NCBI GenBank assembly: GCA_016195325.1
Contig: JACPZX010000001.1
Coordinates: 1 to 60,326, forward strand
DNA length: 60,326 nucleotides
Direction of reading: 5' to 3'
Source: Acidobacteriota bacterium
GTDB lineage: Bacteria > Acidobacteriota > Polarisedimenticolia > JACPZX01
This document shows positions 1 through 10,221 of the stretch, in pieces; the first letter of the stretch is position 1, and each line of letters starts with the position of its first letter. Below the pieces are notes generated by a model, which had not been told where the DNA came from, did not search any database, and worked only from the letters and a program-made list of their open reading frames with translations. A program made the translations under genes and the position numbers.

Positions 1-1
1 C

Positions 2-3000
2 ATCCTCGAGAGCTCCACGACGCTGCCCGGTATTCCGGGGGGAGGCGGGAACGCCTCATCGGGCCCAATGGCCCCGTCCCCATCGTCGTCCGCCGTCTTC
101 TCCGGCCTGCCGACGAAGATCCTCGTCTATTCGGACGACTATCGCGCCCCCGGCAATCAGTACGTCGATCTGGCGCTCAAGTCACTCGGGCTCTCGTACA
201 CGGCGTTCTACAACGACCCCACGTCCTTCGGCGCCGCGCTCACCCACGGGGGCTGGGATCTCGTCGTCGTGAACCAGGACGGCTACTACGGAATCGGGCA
301 ACTCTGGAGTGAGCTCGAGAGCTACCTCAACGGCGGCGGCAGGCTCCTCATCTCGACGTTCGACATCGACGGCTCGGACAGCGAGCCGACCACCCTCTGG
401 CAGACGGTGGGTCTGACGTGGGTGCGAGACCAGACCACGCCGCGGCCGGTCCGTTGGTGGAACGCCGCTCATCCGATTTTCACCGCTCCCGAGAGCGTGC
501 CGGAGTTCCTGCAGATCTCGGACGACTACTACGACGACGGCGATGCGGTCGGGGTGACGGCGCCCGCGCACGCGCTGGCCGGCTTCACGGCCGGCCCGAC
601 GGCGGACGAGGCGGCGATTGTCCTGTCGGGGAACGGCCGCGCCATCGTGAACACGTTTCTGGTGGACGAGAACCGGGCGGATCTCGATGCGGACGGCAAG
701 CCGGACGCATCCGAGCTGCTCACGAACGAGATCGCCTATCTCCTCGGGGCGACCGGGTGGCTGAAGGCGGCGCCGACCTCCGGGACCGTCCCGGCGGGGG
801 CGAGCATGGACGTGACCGTGACGTTCGACGCGTCGGGGCTCAACGGCGGGAATTACGACGCGGAGCTGCTGGTCAAGAGCAACGATCCGGACGAGGCAGA
901 GGTGGTGGTGCCGGCGCACCTGCACGTGACGGGAGCGCCGGACATCGCGGTGTCGGGGCCGCTGGACTTCGGGAGCCTCTTCCTTGGGGCGAGCCGGAGG
1001 CTGGAGGTGACCGTCAGCAACACCGGGACGGACGTGCTCCTGGTGAGCCGTGTGGCGGCGGGGGATCCGTCGTACACGGTGGATGCGCCGTCGTTCACGC
1101 TGGTGCCGGGAGCGAAGCGGATTGTGGGCGTGACGTTCCAGCCGAACCGCGCGGCGGTGATCGAGACGGAGCTGGTGGTCGAGAGCAACGACCTGGACGA
1201 GCCGGTGTTGAGCGTGCACCTGAAGGGGGAGGGACTGGTGCCGCCGGACATCGCGGTGACGCCGGCGTCCTTGAGCGAGTCGCTCTTCACGGGCCAGACC
1301 CGCACGCAAGTTCTGACCATCGACAACAGCGGCGGAAGCGATTTGACGTTCATGGCCGCGACTCGAGCGGTGGCCGGTCAGGCGCCTGCGCTCGTCGTGC
1401 CTCCGCCGCCGTCGGCGGGAGCAGGCGCGCAGCGTTCCGAAATCGCGCCCCAGGGATACCAGCCTCAGGCGTCATGGACAGCGACGGGCGCGGGAGCCTC
1501 GGTTCTGGTCGTCCAGGATGCCCTTCCGTGGGGGAGCCACGCCAACGAGACGATCCTCGCGGCGAACGGGATCCTCTTCGACGAGATCGACTCTTCGGCG
1601 CTCGCGGCGACGAACCTGAAGAAGTACCGGATGGTCCTCGTCCCGAGCGATCAGCCGACGTCGTTCTACACGACGATCGCGGCGGCCTCGAGCCAGCTCG
1701 ACGCGTTCGTGAGAGGAGGTGGGCTGCTCGAGTTCCACGCGGCGGGATGGGGTTGGTCGGACGGCGATCCCTCGCAGGTGATTCTGCCGGGGGGCATGCG
1801 CATCGTTCAGGAATTCGCCAGCGTCAATCAGGTTCTGGATCCGGCTCACCCGTTGATGGTCGGCGTGCCGAATCCGTTCACCGGATCCTACGCCAGCCAC
1901 GCCGTCTTCACGAGCATCCCGGCCGCCGCCACGCGCATCGTGGCGACGGACACGGGCGACGTGAACCTGGTGGTGTACCGGCTGGGACTCGGAATGGTGG
2001 TCTCCGGCGGGCAGACGTTCGAGTTCAGTTTCGATCGAGGGTTGGCGGCCGGCATCATCCTGCGGCAGATGATCCCGTACAGCCACGCGCAGGCGACGGA
2101 GTGGCTGAGGGTCGCACCGACCTCCGGGACCGTCCCTGCGGGCGCGAGCATGGACGTGAGCGTGACGTTCGACGCGTCGGGGCTCAACGGCGGGGACTAC
2201 GACGCGGAGGTGGTGGTCCAGAGCAACGACCCGGACGAGAGCGAGGTGGTGGTGCCGGCGCAGCTGCACGTGACGGGAGCGCCGGACATCGATCTCTCGG
2301 GGCCGTTGGACTTCGGGAGCCTCTTCCTGGGGGCGAGCCGGAAGCTGGATCTGACCGTCAGCAACAACGGGACCGACGATTTGATCGTGAGCCGTGTGGC
2401 GGCGGGGGATCCGTCGTACACGGTGGATGCGCCGTCGTTCACGCTGGTGCCGGGAGCGAAGCGGATAGTGGGCGTGACGTTCCAGCCGAACCGCGCGGCG
2501 GTGATCGAGACGGAGCTGGTGGTCGAGAGCAACGACCCGGACGAGCCGGTGTTGAGCGTGCACCTGAAGGGGGAGGGACTGGTGCCGCCGGACATTTCCG
2601 TCACGCCGGCGTCGTTGAGCGAGTCGCTCTACACGGGCCAGACCCGCACGCGGGTTCTGACGATCGACAACAGCGGCGGAAGCGATCTGACGTTCGAGCT
2701 TGCGTTCCGGGGAGCGCCGCCTCCGGCGCCCGCCCGCGTCACGCCCCCCGCGCTCGTCGCGGGGGCGGCGTCGTTGCCGTCCAACCTCGTGCCGCAGGGG
2801 TACAACCCCCAGACCTCGCTGCCAGCGGCTCGCGCGGGGGCGACCGTGCTGATCGTCCAGGACGTCCTGCCCTGGAACAGCCGCGCGAACGAGTTGATTC
2901 TCATGGCGAACGGGATCGTCTTCGACGAGATCAATTCGCAGTCACTTGCGACGACGAACCTCTCGAAGTACCGGACGGTGCTCGTCCCGAGCGATCAGCC

Positions 3001-6000
3001 GACGTCGTACTACATGAGGATCGCGGCGGCCTCGAGCCAGATCGAAGGTTACGTGCGGAGCGGCGGGGTCCTCGAGTTCCACGCGTCGGGATGGGGCTGG
3101 TCCGGTGGGGACGCCTCGCTGGTGACGCTTCCGGGCGGGATGCACATCAACTACGGCCCTTCCGTCTACAACCAGGTCCTGGTTCCGGCCCACCCCCTGA
3201 TGGCCGGCGTGCCGAATCCCTTCACGGGAAGCGCCGCCAGCCTCGCGTACTTCACGAACTTGCCCGCTTCGGCCGCGCGGATCGCGGCGACGACCACCGG
3301 CCAGGTGACGCTGGTGGTGTACCAGCTGGGGCTCGGCACGGTCGTGAGCGGCACACAGACGCTCGAGTTCGGCTTCGATCGCGGCTTCGGGACCGGCATC
3401 ATTCTGCAGAACATGATCCCGTACAGCCACGGGCAGAAACCCGCGTGGCTGTCGGTGACACCGGCCTCCGGGACGGTCTCGGCGGGCGGAAGCGCAGACG
3501 TGACGGTGACCTTCGACGCGACGTTGCTCGACCCGGCGGACTACGACGCCGCCATCGTCGTCGCGAGCAACGACCCCGACGAGGGCGAGGTGGTGGTCCC
3601 GGCGCATCTGCACGTGATCGGGGCGCCGAACATCTTCGTCCCCGTCGCGGGCCTCGATTTCAGCCGGGTGTCGATCGGCGAGATCAGCCGGCTGGCGATC
3701 CATCTCGAGAACCGCGGAAACGATCGCCTCGACGTGCAATCGATCACCTCGAGCGATCCGGCCTTCACCCCGGCCGCGACGAGCTTCTCCATCCCCGCGC
3801 GTGGAGCCCGCGATCTGGAGATCGCGTTCGCGCCGGTCCGGTCCGGCGCCGTCGCCGCGAGCCTGACGATCCTGAGCAACGACCCCGACGAGGGAGAGAT
3901 CGTGCTGAGCCTCCGCGGGGAGGGGGTCGAGCCTCCGGTGATCAAGGTCTCCCCCGCGTCGTTCGAGCAGCACCTGGTGATCGGGCACGAAACCATCCAG
4001 AGGCTCGAGATCCGGAACGAGGGTCCGGGCGACCTGCGCTTCAGCCTCGTGGTTCCCTCGAGCGCGCGGACGTGGCTGGCCGTCGAGATCCCGGGGGACG
4101 TCGTGCCGCCGGGCGGGACGACGGGCGTGCGCGTGGACATCAACGCGTTCTCGCTTCCCGTCGGGGACTTCACGGCCCAGCTCGAGGTCCACAGCAACGA
4201 TCCCGTCCACCCCGTCGTCTCCATCCCGGTGACGGTGCACGTCGCCCTGGACCCCGACGGGGACGGCGTCGGCGACTCGATCGACAACTGTCCGACCGTC
4301 CCGAACCCGGCGCAGGACGACACCGATCACGACGGCCGCGGGGACGTGTGCGACAACTGCGTGACGACGGTCAACCCCACGCAAGTCGATCTCGATGGCG
4401 ACGGAGCGGGAGACGCGTGCGACGTCTGCCCGAGCGTGATCGACCCCGCCCAGGCGGATCGCGACGGAGACGGTGACGGCGATCTCTGCGACAACTGCGT
4501 CACGGTGCCGAACCCGGGCCAGGAGGACTCGAATCTCGACGGATCCGGCGACGCCTGCCAGCCGACGGCCGTGATCTCCGCGATCCAGCAGGACGGAGGC
4601 GACGTGCTCGAGGTCCGGGCCTCGGCGAACGACCCGCAGGGCGAGCCTCTGAGCGGGTCGCTGGACGTCTACTCCTCCGGCTCCGTCACGGTGTTCCTGC
4701 AGGACGCGTTGCTCACGGGTGACTGCTCGCTCGGATTCTCGCCGGAGGGGCGCACCGGCGAGGGGATCTTCTACGCCGACGAGTCCGTCGGCGAGCCCGT
4801 GCTGGGAGATCTCGACGTCAACCTCGGGTGCCAGGACGGCATGCCCGACTTCTACCTGGCCTTCGGAGGCTGCGGCCACCCCGGCGCCTTCGACACCGTC
4901 ATGTATCTCACCGGCCACCAGCCGCCGTTCGACATCTGCCTCAGGAAGAACCCCGACGCGACGGGCGGCACCCCCATGAGGGTGATCGCGTACGACGCGC
5001 AGGGGCTCACCGCCACGTTTGCGGGGCAGGATCGGCGGCTCGTGCACGTTCCGTTCACCTCGGGCCTGCCGAGGCACGTGGACATCTCGCCCCTCAGGCC
5101 GGGGCAGATGTGCCGCCTCTCCCTCACCGTGACGGACGGGAACACCCATCCCGTCGGAGTGGAGGCGACCTTCCTCGCTCAAGGCGAACGAACGATGGTG
5201 ATCAACAATCCGCCAATCGCCGCAATCGCGGCTCCCGGGACGGTCGAGTGCGATGGCGCCGGCGCGGCCGGAGTCGCTCTCGACGGCTCGGGGTCGGGAG
5301 ATCCCGATCCGTCGGCCACCCCCGGCGGCGACATCGTGCGGTACGACTGGTACCTGGACATGGGAGGCCCCGGGGAGACGCTCATCGGCAGCGGGGCGCG
5401 GGTCACGGTCGCGCTTCCGGTCGGCCGCAACGCGATTTCGTTGAAGGTGACCGATACCGAGAGCGCATCCGACACCGCCTCGAAGATCATCGAGGTCGCG
5501 GACACGACGCTCCCCGTCCTGACGTGCCCCGGGTCGATCACCGCCGAGTGCGCGGCCCAGGGAGGATCGCCCGTCGGTCTGACCGTCCAGGCTCAGGACT
5601 CGTGCGGCCGCGGCCTCGTCGTGCACAACGACCGCACCGCTGCCGGCGCCGATGCCTCGGGGACCTTCCCGCTCGGGACGACCGTGGTCGCGTTCACGGC
5701 GACGGACGCCTCCGGCAACCTCGCGAGTTGCTCGGTGCCGGTCTCGGTGCGCGACACCGCCTCGCCCGCAATCACCTGTCCGACGCCGGTGACGGCGGAG
5801 TGCGCGGGCCCCGCGGGAACCCTGGCGATCGTCGTGGCCGCGGCCAGCGACGGTTGCGGCGGCCCCGTCACCGTGACCAACGATCGGACGGCGCGAGGCA
5901 CGATCGCTTCCGGAGCCTACCCCCTCGGGACGACCTCCGTGACCTTCATCGCGAGCGACGCCTCCGGGAATGCGGCGCAGTGCACCGTTCCCGTCGTCGT

Positions 6001-6715
6001 CCGGGACACCACTCCCCCCACCCTCGCGGTGTCGTCGACTCCGGCGACGCTGTGGCCTCCGAACCACACGATGATCCCGGTGAGCGCGCTGTGGGATGTG
6101 CGGGACATCTGCGATACCGGGCCTCGGGTCGTGCTCCAGGGAGTCACGAGCAACGAGCCAGACGACGCCCCCGGAATGGGGGACGGTGCCACCACCCAGG
6201 ACATCGCCGGTGCGGAGATCGGAACACCCGACGCGGGCGTCGTCCTGCGGGCGGAACGCGCCGGAAACGGAACGGGGCGAGCGTACACGCTCACGTACCT
6301 CGTCACCGACGCCTCCGGCAATTCCGCGACGGGAACCGGCTCCGTCATCGTTCCCCACGATCAGGGGACCGGGGTCGAGCCGCTCGACATGCGCGTGGAC
6401 TCCGACCCCGCGACCGGTTCCGCACGGCTCACGTGGGCGGGGGTGCCCGGCGCCCTGTCCTACGACCTCATCTCCGGCGACCTCTCGCAGGTGCGCGTCA
6501 GGACGGGGAAGGTCGATCTGGGTGCCGTCAGCGTCCTCGCGCGAGCGACGTCGGCGACCGAGTTCCGTGAAGGCCCGTCCGCGCCGACGCCGGCAAAGGG
6601 CAAGGCGATCTTCTACCTGCTCCAGTACCACACCGTCTCGAGCGCCACGGGCTACGGGACCCAGGAAGTGCCGTGGCCGCGGGAGCCCGCGTCGTGTTCG
6701 GGAGGCTGCCCGTAG
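2..6715 (+). CDS. Giant secreted ASH-domain / TSP3 / HYR repeat protein (5' end cut by window)
   Basis: The reading frame is open to the first bases of the window and the first in-frame ATG (68) has no signal peptide after it, so the N-terminus probably lies outside. Counting from base 68 (2215 residues): ThuA/GATase1-like segments at about 15-230, 475-675 and 920-1115, each followed by choice-of-anchor D (ASH) Ig-like domains with recurring SNDPDE motifs. Thrombospondin type 3 calcium-binding repeats (DxDGDGxGDxxDNCP) lie at about 1395-1500, a PKD-like stretch at about 1720-1810, and two HYR domains (TCP...AEC, TDASGN) at about 1815-1980. A C-terminal module carries LWPPNH near 1995. It probably acts outside the cell or on the surface; no catalytic residues were recognised. 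The ASH block is duplicated at DNA level with a 1344-nt period. The gene converges on the amidohydrolase gene, 9 nt between stop codons. Confidence 0.85.
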   Translation: MLESSTTLPGIPGGGGNASSGPMAPSPSSSAVFSGLPTKILVYSDDYRAPGNQYVDLALKSLGLSYTAFYNDPTSFGAALTHGGWDLVVVNQDGYYGIGQLWSELESYLNGGGRLLISTFDIDGSDSEPTTLWQTVGLTWVRDQTTPRPVRWWNAAHPIFTAPESVPEFLQISDDYYDDGDAVGVTAPAHALAGFTAGPTADEAAIVLSGNGRAIVNTFLVDENRADLDADGKPDASELLTNEIAYLLGATGWLKAAPTSGTVPAGASMDVTVTFDASGLNGGNYDAELLVKSNDPDEAEVVVPAHLHVTGAPDIAVSGPLDFGSLFLGASRRLEVTVSNTGTDVLLVSRVAAGDPSYTVDAPSFTLVPGAKRIVGVTFQPNRAAVIETELVVESNDLDEPVLSVHLKGEGLVPPDIAVTPASLSESLFTGQTRTQVLTIDNSGGSDLTFMAATRAVAGQAPALVVPPPPSAGAGAQRSEIAPQGYQPQASWTATGAGASVLVVQDALPWGSHANETILAANGILFDEIDSSALAATNLKKYRMVLVPSDQPTSFYTTIAAASSQLDAFVRGGGLLEFHAAGWGWSDGDPSQVILPGGMRIVQEFASVNQVLDPAHPLMVGVPNPFTGSYASHAVFTSIPAAATRIVATDTGDVNLVVYRLGLGMVVSGGQTFEFSFDRGLAAGIILRQMIPYSHAQATEWLRVAPTSGTVPAGASMDVSVTFDASGLNGGDYDAEVVVQSNDPDESEVVVPAQLHVTGAPDIDLSGPLDFGSLFLGASRKLDLTVSNNGTDDLIVSRVAAGDPSYTVDAPSFTLVPGAKRIVGVTFQPNRAAVIETELVVESNDPDEPVLSVHLKGEGLVPPDISVTPASLSESLYTGQTRTRVLTIDNSGGSDLTFELAFRGAPPPAPARVTPPALVAGAASLPSNLVPQGYNPQTSLPAARAGATVLIVQDVLPWNSRANELILMANGIVFDEINSQSLATTNLSKYRTVLVPSDQPTSYYMRIAAASSQIEGYVRSGGVLEFHASGWGWSGGDASLVTLPGGMHINYGPSVYNQVLVPAHPLMAGVPNPFTGSAASLAYFTNLPASAARIAATTTGQVTLVVYQLGLGTVVSGTQTLEFGFDRGFGTGIILQNMIPYSHGQKPAWLSVTPASGTVSAGGSADVTVTFDATLLDPADYDAAIVVASNDPDEGEVVVPAHLHVIGAPNIFVPVAGLDFSRVSIGEISRLAIHLENRGNDRLDVQSITSSDPAFTPAATSFSIPARGARDLEIAFAPVRSGAVAASLTILSNDPDEGEIVLSLRGEGVEPPVIKVSPASFEQHLVIGHETIQRLEIRNEGPGDLRFSLVVPSSARTWLAVEIPGDVVPPGGTTGVRVDINAFSLPVGDFTAQLEVHSNDPVHPVVSIPVTVHVALDPDGDGVGDSIDNCPTVPNPAQDDTDHDGRGDVCDNCVTTVNPTQVDLDGDGAGDACDVCPSVIDPAQADRDGDGDGDLCDNCVTVPNPGQEDSNLDGSGDACQPTAVISAIQQDGGDVLEVRASANDPQGEPLSGSLDVYSSGSVTVFLQDALLTGDCSLGFSPEGRTGEGIFYADESVGEPVLGDLDVNLGCQDGMPDFYLAFGGCGHPGAFDTVMYLTGHQPPFDICLRKNPDATGGTPMRVIAYDAQGLTATFAGQDRRLVHVPFTSGLPRHVDISPLRPGQMCRLSLTVTDGNTHPVGVEATFLAQGERTMVINNPPIAAIAAPGTVECDGAGAAGVALDGSGSGDPDPSATPGGDIVRYDWYLDMGGPGETLIGSGARVTVALPVGRNAISLKVTDTESASDTASKIIEVADTTLPVLTCPGSITAECAAQGGSPVGLTVQAQDSCGRGLVVHNDRTAAGADASGTFPLGTTVVAFTATDASGNLASCSVPVSVRDTASPAITCPTPVTAECAGPAGTLAIVVAAASDGCGGPVTVTNDRTARGTIASGAYPLGTTSVTFIASDASGNAAQCTVPVVVRDTTPPTLAVSSTPATLWPPNHTMIPVSALWDVRDICDTGPRVVLQGVTSNEPDDAPGMGDGATTQDIAGAEIGTPDAGVVLRAERAGNGTGRAYTLTYLVTDASGNSATGTGSVIVPHDQGTGVEPLDMRVDSDPATGSARLTWAGVPGALSYDLISGDLSQVRVRTGKVDLGAVSVLARATSATEFREGPSAPTPAKGKAIFYLLQYHTVSSATGYGTQEVPWPREPASCSGGCP
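777..3464 (+). repeat. Two 1344-nt coding repeats inside the giant ASH protein gene
   Basis: The string CCTCCGGGAC occurs at 777, 2121 and (third partial unit) 3465, and GGGGGATCCGT at 1060 and 2404, giving an offset of exactly 1344 nt, or 448 codons. Each unit encodes ASH domains followed by a GATase-like segment. Identity is highest across the ASH part (about 1050-1350 against 2390-2690) and lower in the GATase-like part, consistent with partial gene conversion or recent duplication. Confidence 0.8.
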
Positions 6716-6724
6716 GACGGCGTC

Positions 6725-8086
6725 TTACTTCAGCTCGCTCCTGAAGACCTCGCCGTCCTTCATGACGAAGCCGACGGCTTTCAGGGCGCCCACGTCGCGC
6801 AGCGGATCGCCGGCGACGGCGATCACGTCGGCGTAGGCTCCGGGGGCGACGACGCCGATCTGTCCCGGCATGCCGAGCATCTCCGCGGCGGACGACGTCG
6901 CCGCCCGGATCGCCGCCATCGGCGCCATGCCGAGCGCAACCATGCGGCCGAACTCCATCGCGATGGGGGAGTTGGGGTCGGTCCACTCGAAGCTCCCTGC
7001 GTCGGTGCCGAAGACGATCCTGACGCCGGCCTTGAGGGCTCTCTGGAACGACGGTCCGTGCACCGCCGCGCGCGCGCGGTCGCGCTTCCCCTCGGGGGTG
7101 TCGGCCGGCGACCACCAGTAGTCATAAGGTGAGAGGGTGGGGCAGTACCAGGTCCCCTGCTTCACCATCTGAGCGACGGCGACGTCGTCGAGGTCGAGCC
7201 CGTGCTCGATGGAGTCACAGCCGCCGTCGAGGGCGCGACGCATCCCGACGCCGCCGTACGCGTGGCACGCGACCTTCTTCCCCCAGCCGTGCGCCTCGTC
7301 GACCACCGCCTGGATCTCCTCGAGCGTGAGCGTGGGCTGCGATTGCAGCCTTCCTTCCGCGTCCACCCACGAGCGGTGCGTCATGTAGACCTTGATCCAG
7401 TCGGCGCCGTGCTCGAGTTGCTCGCGCGTGGCTTTCCGGAAGGCGACCGGCCCGTCGGCGATCTGCGCCCCCCGCGGCATGTCGAGCTCGGGGGCGTACC
7501 CTTCGAGCGGATAGCCGCCGGTCGTGGAGAGGGCGCGCGTCACGACGAACATGCGTGGCCCCGGGATGCGCCCCTCGTCCACCGCCATCTTGATCCCCAC
7601 GTCGCCGTAGCCGGCCCCCTCGGTCTCGAGGTCGCGGATCGTCGTGAATCCCTGCTCGAGAGCGCGCCGCGCCGCCACCGCCGCCCGCGCCGCGCGATAC
7701 GCCAGCGGGTACTTGAGGAGCTGCACGTCGTAGCCCCCCTGCGCGGGGTCCTCCCCCTGCAGGAAGATGTGCGTGTGCGAGTCGATGAGGCCAGGGAGCA
7801 CGGTCGCGTGGGAGAGATCGATGACGCGCGCGCCCTCGGGGATGTGCGCTGCGGCGGCGTCCGATACGCTCTCGATGCGGCGGCCGCGGATGACGATCAC
7901 CTGGTTCGGCCGCGCCGCGTCGGCGCGCCCGTCGATCAGCGAGCCGGCGCGGATGACGATGGCAGGCGGCGTCGCGGGGCTGCCCGCGGCCGGGGTCGCG
8001 GCGCCCGCGAAGGCGCAGCCGGAGGCCGCGGAGCCGGCCGTGAAAACGATCAGCAGTGGGAACATGCGTGCGAACGCGCGCTTCAT
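6725..8086 (-). CDS. Lipoprotein amidohydrolase (imidazolonepropionase/prolidase-like family)
   Basis: 453 residues. The N-terminus is a lipoprotein signal peptide with a SAASGC lipobox (Cys24), so the mature enzyme is probably anchored facing the periplasm. The metal-dependent hydrolase fold is shown by the HxH motif in GLIDSHTHIF (residues 104-106), later His-containing strands (VACHAYGG, SIEHGLD) and the GTDAG motif carrying the conserved Asp. This matches amidohydrolase superfamily enzymes acting on cyclic amides or dipeptides; the substrate cannot be read from sequence. A likely Shine-Dalgarno (GGAGGTGACGC) lies just before the ATG at 8086. Convergent with the giant ASH protein gene; downstream of the ECF sigma gene on the same strand. 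Confidence 0.9.
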   Translation of the reverse strand: MKRAFARMFPLLIVFTAGSAASGCAFAGAATPAAGSPATPPAIVIRAGSLIDGRADAARPNQVIVIRGRRIESVSDAAAAHIPEGARVIDLSHATVLPGLIDSHTHIFLQGEDPAQGGYDVQLLKYPLAYRAARAAVAARRALEQGFTTIRDLETEGAGYGDVGIKMAVDEGRIPGPRMFVVTRALSTTGGYPLEGYAPELDMPRGAQIADGPVAFRKATREQLEHGADWIKVYMTHRSWVDAEGRLQSQPTLTLEEIQAVVDEAHGWGKKVACHAYGGVGMRRALDGGCDSIEHGLDLDDVAVAQMVKQGTWYCPTLSPYDYWWSPADTPEGKRDRARAAVHGPSFQRALKAGVRIVFGTDAGSFEWTDPNSPIAMEFGRMVALGMAPMAAIRAATSSAAEMLGMPGQIGVVAPGAYADVIAVAGDPLRDVGALKAVGFVMKDGEVFRSELK

Positions 8087-8122
8087 GCGTCACCTCCGGT
8101 TGTCGGGATCGAGCGAGGCAGA

Positions 8123-8773
8123 CTACGACCGACTCCGGGACGATGCAATCGCCGGCATGCGTGAGACGCCGCGCCGTGAGAGGATCCGGAATCCCCTCAG
8201 GAGCTTCTTCAGGGCCCGGCACTTGCGGGCACGGATCAGATCCCCGCTCGAGCCGAGAGCCACGGCGATCTCGGCGGGGGTGCGATCCTCGATGAGGCTC
8301 ATCCGGACGAGCTCCCGATCCCGGGGCGTCAGGCCGTTCATCGCCCGGCGCGCCAGGTCGAGGACCTCCAGCCTCTGGACGGCCGCCTCGGGAGACCGCG
8401 TGTCGGGCATCTCGACGGTGAACGCCACCTCTTTCGGCCGCCGGCGGCGGGAGCGCAGATGGCTGTTGAGGACGTTCCGCGCCGTGCCGCGGACGAAGGC
8501 GCCGAGCTTCTCCGGCGCGGCGATCGCTCCGCGTCGAAGCGCCTTGAGGCTCTCCACCATGACGTCCTGCGCGAGGTCCTCGGCGGCGATCTCGTGCGGC
8601 ATCCGCGCCCTCATCATCCTGACGACGCGATGGCGGTAGAGGCGGGCGAACTCCTCCTCGGCGACACGATCGCCGCGGCCCAGCCGTTCGACGAGATCCG
8701 CGGGGCTCGAGGGGGAGGAGAACTTTCTCGCGGCGGCGGAGCCGCCGCAGCTTCCGCGGAGGAAATGGCCCAT
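8123..8773 (-). CDS. ECF-type RNA polymerase sigma-70 factor
   Basis: 216 residues. Region 2 is visible as EEEFARLYRHRVVRMMRARM...AEDLAQDVMVESLKAL (about residues 38-80), and region 4 as LTPRDRELVRMSLIEDRTPAEIAVALG with a basic recognition helix (about 148-190). The order and size fit the ECF family, which lacks regions 1 and 3. No anti-sigma factor gene is adjacent. The start at 8773 is the longest plausible one but has no strong Shine-Dalgarno; a shorter start is possible. The Arg/Ser-rich C-terminal tail of about 20 residues is unusual but may be unstructured. Probably reads out an envelope or stress signal; its regulon is unknown. Confidence 0.85.
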   Translation of the reverse strand: MGHFLRGSCGGSAAARKFSSPSSPADLVERLGRGDRVAEEEFARLYRHRVVRMMRARMPHEIAAEDLAQDVMVESLKALRRGAIAAPEKLGAFVRGTARNVLNSHLRSRRRRPKEVAFTVEMPDTRSPEAAVQRLEVLDLARRAMNGLTPRDRELVRMSLIEDRTPAEIAVALGSSGDLIRARKCRALKKLLRGFRILSRRGVSRMPAIASSRSRS

Positions 8774-9001
8774 GGATCACCGGACGTGAGGCGATCACTG
8801 CGGGCTGGCCTTCCGTCCGCGCGTCGTGCCGGCGAATCCCGGACCACGACGCCGGGGAAAGCTGTCTCATGATCGCTCCCGTCGGACCCGCGAGTCAATG
8901 ACGCGGGATCCGGCTGCCGGAGGACCGCAGACGGAGAGGCCGGACCTCGGGGAGCCCGAAGTCCGGCCTCATTCCGCGGAAGCGTCGAATCGGGAGATTC
9001 C
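8774..9001. other. Intergenic region without a recognisable gene
   Basis: About 230 nt between the sigma factor start and the stop of the next minus-strand gene. Open frames here are high-GC shadows without Shine-Dalgarno or domain content. It contains 'gtccggcctc' and its near inverse around 8940-8970 (cggacctcggggagcccgaagtccg-like symmetry), which could fold as a weak hairpin downstream of the propeller gene. Confidence 0.3.
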
Positions 9002-10048
9002 CTACTGCCGCGTCGGGTTCCAGGCGGCGTGAATCGGCGTGCACATAACCTTGTTGTTCCTCATCTCCACCGGAGCGAGCAGCGTGTCGCCGGGGAACAG
9101 GTGAATGCCGTCCGCGTGCTGGACGACCATGCCGACGCCGTCGGGCATGAAGTCGAAGTACCCCTGGACCTGCGGCCTGTTCGTGATGCTGGACCACATC
9201 TCCGTCACGACGTCGTAGAAGACGACGTCCCCGGCCGGAGTCACGCCATCGGGCTTCCACTTGCCGATGACGGCCACGCGAGTGCTGTTGGGCTTCCACT
9301 GGAGCGTCGTCTCGTCCCACTGGTACACGGCGAGATAGCCGAGGGCGAGGGAGTGATCCACGGGCATGTTGATGAAGCTGATCCTGCCCGGCTGGAGCTC
9401 CGCGGCGTCGTAGACGCGCAGCCGGTGCTCGAAGTAGCCGGTCCCGGTGATGATCGTGGCGAGGTGATCGGCGCTCGGCGACCAGGCCACGCCCTTCTCG
9501 TCCACGTCCGGCGTCATCGTCAGGTTCCAGATCGGCAGCGTCAGCAGGCACGTCCCCTCCTGGAACCGGAAGGCCGTCGAGAAGATGTCGTTCGCCTTCT
9601 TTCCCGTGAATCTCTGGATGGTGTAGTCGTTCCACGCGATCACGTAGGTTCCGCTGTCCGTGGCGTTGGGATATCCGGGATGGAACTTGGGCGCCCCCTG
9701 GACCGGGTCCAGGCCGGTCATGGATCCCGCGAGGACGCACGTCTTGCCGGTGGCGAGCTCGAGCACGGAGATCGAATTTTGGTTGTTGAACGCGACGAGC
9801 TTGCCGTCGTGCGACCAGTCCGGCATGCCGATCGGATGGTCTCGGGAGGCGTAGATCACCTGCTTGCCGGATCCGTCGTGCTGCATGATGGACAGCTCGC
9901 CGCCCGTGCCGACCGCCGCCGCGTACACGATGTCCGCCGGCCCCGCCGGGGGGGGCAACGGGGGCATGGGCTTGTCGGCCCACGCCGGCCAGGCGATGAC
10001 GGAGAGCAAGGCTGCCGCAAGGACTCCGAACTTCAGGGCTTTTCTCAT
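9002..10048 (-). CDS. Secreted TolB/WD40-like beta-propeller protein
   Basis: 348 residues from the ATG at 10048, chosen because GAGGAGAG lies about 7 nt upstream and a clear Sec signal peptide follows (MRKALKFGVLAAALLSVIAW...AWADK). The frame stays open further upstream without support. The mature part has repeated strands of the PD40/TolB type (GMPDWSHDGKLVAFNN, GVAWSPSADHLATI, FDFMPDGVGMVVQ), so a periplasmic or extracellular beta-propeller is likely. No catalytic domain is visible. It is divergent from the kinase gene at 10222, with about 170 nt between starts that must hold both promoters; the kinases carry similar propellers. Confidence 0.75.
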   Translation of the reverse strand: MRKALKFGVLAAALLSVIAWPAWADKPMPPLPPPAGPADIVYAAAVGTGGELSIMQHDGSGKQVIYASRDHPIGMPDWSHDGKLVAFNNQNSISVLELATGKTCVLAGSMTGLDPVQGAPKFHPGYPNATDSGTYVIAWNDYTIQRFTGKKANDIFSTAFRFQEGTCLLTLPIWNLTMTPDVDEKGVAWSPSADHLATIITGTGYFEHRLRVYDAAELQPGRISFINMPVDHSLALGYLAVYQWDETTLQWKPNSTRVAVIGKWKPDGVTPAGDVVFYDVVTEMWSSITNRPQVQGYFDFMPDGVGMVVQHADGIHLFPGDTLLAPVEMRNNKVMCTPIHAAWNPTRQ

Positions 10049-10221
10049 GGTGACTCTCCTCAGGACGCAGAAAGCTCGCGGACCGATGTCGTCATCCATG
10101 TGGTCGCGGAACCTCCTCACGTTACAGCCATTTCTTCGATTCGCTCTTCCGCCGGATCGCCCCGCGCCACGCCCGTTTTCCGCGGACCAGTGGGGCCGGT
10201 TCGCTGATATGCTGGCGGGGC

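Noticed and set aside
2942-6631. 1229-codon open frame antisense to the giant ASH protein
   Set aside because: Arg/His-rich shadow of a high-GC gene, without signal peptide, domain or Shine-Dalgarno; the plus-strand frame has clear domains.
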